64,000 nucleotides of DNA from Gammaproteobacteria bacterium 50_400_T64 (GTDB taxonomy: Bacteria; Pseudomonadota; Gammaproteobacteria; Pseudomonadales; Porticoccaceae), in the NCBI GenBank assembly GCA_002162755.1, contig MAAS01000031.1, positions 56,912-120,911 of the forward strand. Direction: 5' to 3'. Positions 61,952-64,000 of this stretch are shown here, one piece after another. Within the stretch, counting starts at the first letter, position 1. Every line of letters starts with the position of its first letter. Both the position numbers and the translations under genes were made by a program. The notes below the pieces were generated by a model. The model was given only the letters and a program-made list of their open reading frames with translations. It ran no database searches and was not told the origin of the DNA.

Positions 61952-63115
61952 ATGAAACCCGTTTTTATTACTCAAGTCAGCGCTGTATTACCCAATAATC
62001 CCGTCAGTAATGATGAGATGGAATCTGTGCTCGGCCAAATTGGTGGCAAACCCTCACGCGCACGCCGCATTGTGACGCGCAGCAACGGTATACGCAGCCG
62101 CCACTACGCCGTTGATCCGGTGAGTGGCGAGGTCAGCCATACCAATGCACAATTAACGGCCGAAGCCGTAGAAAAATTGCAAAGTGATCATTTTGACCTA
62201 TCGTCTTTACAGTGCCTGGCTTGCGGTACGGGTCAGGCCGATCAAATGATACCCAGCCACGCCGTGATGGTGCACGGAGAACTCGGTAAACCTTGCTGTG
62301 AAGTCATCGCAACGGCTGGCGTTTGTGGCGCCGGTATGAGCGCCATGAAATATGCTTATCTGGGTATTGCCAGCGGTGAGTTTACTAATGCCATTGCTAC
62401 CGGATCAGAAACCGCATCAACCATGATGCGCGCGGAAATGTTTGAACAGGAAGTGAGCAGCAGTGTTGATGCCCTGGAAACTCAGCCAGAAATCGCCTTT
62501 GAAAAAGATTTTTTACGCTGGATGCTCTCCGATGGCGCGGGCGCTGTATTACTGGAACCCCAGCCCAAAAAACAAGGATTGTCGCTGCGTATTGAATGGA
62601 TCTTCCAGCGCTCTTACGCCAATGAAATGGAAACCTGCATGTACAGCGGTGCAGAGAAAACAGCCGATGGCAAGTTGCGCGGCTGGCAACAACTACCCCC
62701 TGATAGCTGGATGAAAAACTCCGTTTTCTCGGTTAAACAAGACGTAAAACTACTTAACGAGCATATTATTCACTATACGGTTGAAAAGCCTCTTACTGAA
62801 ATAATGACCAGCAAATCGCTCAAACCTGAAGATGTGGATTATTTTTTACCGCATTATTCATCCCATTTTTTCCGTCAAAAAGTCTACGACGGCATGGCGA
62901 AAGTGGGTTTCGAAATTCCCTTCGATCGTTGGTTTACCAACATCAGCACCAAAGGCAATATCGGCTCTGCATCGATTTACATCATCCTCGAAGAGCTATT
63001 TCACTCGGGGCGCTTAAAACCAGGCGAAACGATTCTTTGCTATGTGCCCGAAAGCGGCCGCTTTTCCACTGCTTTTATGCTGTTAACCGTATGTGATGCG
63101 AACCTGGAAGCCTGA
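61952..63115 (+). CDS. 3-oxoacyl-ACP synthase III-like ketosynthase (DarB-like)
   Basis: The 387-residue thiolase-fold enzyme has the KAS III triad: C125 (ATAGVCGAGMS), H301 (FLPHYSSHF) and N336 (STKGNIGSASIY). SDGAGAVLLEP is the usual dimer-interface loop. It resembles DarB-type ketosynthases that condense two acyl chains rather than housekeeping FabH. It lies 117 bp after the DarA-like gene, and its TGA directly abuts the GTG of the following gene. Confidence 0.85.
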   Translation: MKPVFITQVSAVLPNNPVSNDEMESVLGQIGGKPSRARRIVTRSNGIRSRHYAVDPVSGEVSHTNAQLTAEAVEKLQSDHFDLSSLQCLACGTGQADQMIPSHAVMVHGELGKPCCEVIATAGVCGAGMSAMKYAYLGIASGEFTNAIATGSETASTMMRAEMFEQEVSSSVDALETQPEIAFEKDFLRWMLSDGAGAVLLEPQPKKQGLSLRIEWIFQRSYANEMETCMYSGAEKTADGKLRGWQQLPPDSWMKNSVFSVKQDVKLLNEHIIHYTVEKPLTEIMTSKSLKPEDVDYFLPHYSSHFFRQKVYDGMAKVGFEIPFDRWFTNISTKGNIGSASIYIILEELFHSGRLKPGETILCYVPESGRFSTAFMLLTVCDANLEA

Positions 63116-63520
63116 GTGAAACAAGACGAAGTCCCCCAGGATCAGTCTGCCGCTTTCGAAGGGCAAAAAAAGCCCCTCTATGTACTCGACAAAGACGGCC
63201 ACTACACCACTGAGCTGTCCAGTGGCTGGGATGCCGAAGAGGTGGTACTCGACCAGGCCATTGCTCTGTTTGCCGCTCAATGTGAAGACGCCCGTCAGCG
63301 GGTCGAACAAAAACTCTGCGCATCACTTGAATACCACATGTATCAACGGCGCATGGATCTCACTGTGCTCGCGCAAAGCACCGGCTTCTTCAAATGGCAA
63401 ATCAAACGCCATATGAAGCCCCAGATATTTTCTCACCTCAGCCCCAAAAAACTAGCTCGCTACCAAGAGGCGCTCGGAATGAGTGCTGCTGAATTACAAG
63501 CGATGCCTGATAAAGACTAA
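63116..63520 (+). CDS. Conserved hypothetical protein of the DarA/DarB-like operon
   Basis: The 134-residue protein begins with GTG immediately after the ketosynthase stop. It has an acidic N-terminal half and a C-terminal helical block (LTVLAQSTGFFKWQIKRHM, then HLSPKKLARYQEALGMSAAEL) resembling a helix-turn-helix or small DNA-binding-like bundle, but without a clear family. Its place between ketosynthase and BtrH-like genes suggests a structural or regulatory part in the same pathway. Confidence 0.65.
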   Translation: MKQDEVPQDQSAAFEGQKKPLYVLDKDGHYTTELSSGWDAEEVVLDQAIALFAAQCEDARQRVEQKLCASLEYHMYQRRMDLTVLAQSTGFFKWQIKRHMKPQIFSHLSPKKLARYQEALGMSAAELQAMPDKD

Positions 63521-63525
63521 AACCA

Positions 63526-64000
63526 ATGACCGCTATCGAATTTGATCACCGCCAAACTGCCCACTGCGAAAGTGGCGCCATGTCCGCCCTGCTACGCCAT
63601 AACGGTCTGGATATTTCTGAACCCATGGTTTTTGGTATCGCCAACGCCCTGACCTTTGCCTATCTGCCTTTTGTCAAAATCAGCGGCATGCCAATGATTG
63701 CCTATCGCATGCCACCCGGTCGCCTGATTAAAGGTTTCGCCTCACGCCTTGGCGTCACCATGCAGTTCGAGCGCTTTCGCGATGCCGAACAGGGCATGCT
63801 TGCACTCAATCGCCATCTTGATCAGGGGCGACCCGTTGGCCTGCAGGCTTCCGTTTATTGGCTGCCGTATTTCCCGCAAGATATGCGTTTTCATTTTAAT
63901 GCACACAATCTGGTTGCCTACGGCTATGAAGACGAAACCTATCGACTCAGCGACCCGACTTTTGAACACCCCGTTAACAGTGATTACCAGGCATTAAAAA
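63526..64000 (+). CDS. BtrH N-terminal domain protein (partial, runs off window)
   Basis: The ATG at 63526, five bases after the preceding stop, opens a frame that stays open to the window end (158 codons). It begins MTAIEFDHRQTAHCESGAMSA, containing the HCESGAM motif of BtrH-type N-terminal domains (Cys-protease-like fold). It continues MPPGRLIKGFASRLGV and HFNAHNLVAYGYEDETYRLSD. BtrH acts as an acyltransferase in butirosin synthesis; here it likely acts on an acyl chain. The C-terminus is missing only because of the window edge. Confidence 0.75.
   Translation, partial: MTAIEFDHRQTAHCESGAMSALLRHNGLDISEPMVFGIANALTFAYLPFVKISGMPMIAYRMPPGRLIKGFASRLGVTMQFERFRDAEQGMLALNRHLDQGRPVGLQASVYWLPYFPQDMRFHFNAHNLVAYGYEDETYRLSDPTFEHPVNSDYQALK

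Overview
The window comes from a gammaproteobacterium. Gene order in its left half matches the Pseudomonas-type backbone: uvrY(gacA)-uvrC-pgsA; comEC-exbB-exbD-msbA-lpxK-kdsB-LMW phosphatase-murB; yceD-rpmF-fabD-fabG-acpP-pabC-mltG-tmk-holB-pilZ-tatD with a divergent maf. With acyl-CoA dehydrogenase and SDR genes further right, this suggests a marine Pseudomonadales/Cellvibrionales lineage (inference; no rRNA gene is present).

Layout. 1-5236 holds tRNA-Cys, pgsA, uvrC, a miniature inverted-repeat element, uvrY, murB and a phosphatase, all on the minus strand. 5421-15283 is a complete type I-C CRISPR-Cas locus (21 repeats of 37 nt, 20 spacers, cas2-cas1-cas4, a RelE/ParE-type toxin-antitoxin pair, cas7-cas8c-cas5c-cas3). 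It lies between kdsB and the phosphatase/murB pair, which are normally neighbours. 15328-22744 is the lipid A/envelope operon plus comEC. 22819-33371 carries a flavodoxin, a patatin, and the tatD-to-yceD fatty-acid/cell-wall/DNA-replication block. fabF and plsX are missing from their usual places in that block.

33419-40424 is an accessory stretch: topB, a broken vapC, and a compact A/T-rich two-gene operon. The operon encodes a STAS-like/GHKL ATPase and a large protein with two phosphoribosyltransferase-like domains, the first resembling orotate phosphoribosyltransferase. I regard this pair as the best candidate in the window for an undescribed system. 40451-50506 holds a cytochrome b561/cytochrome c' pair, acyl-CoA metabolism genes (acyl-CoA dehydrogenase, APH-like kinase, MFS, two SDRs), two decayed acyl-CoA genes, hspQ, cinA and dinB. 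50556-57860 carries a dienelactone hydrolase, an unusual nonapeptide-repeat periplasmic protein, hisA-hisH-hisB, asmA-like, mutY and yggX.

Downstream of tRNA-Phe (57919-57994), 58000-60300 is a decaying region: an IS3-type transposase remnant, small secreted proteins, a HAD-like gene and a truncated tyrosine phosphatase. The right end opens a biosynthetic operon (DarA-like flavodoxin-fold protein, DarB-like ketosynthase III, small unknown, BtrH-like protein). It has an extended -10 promoter and a perfect 16-bp palindrome just downstream, and it runs off the window edge.
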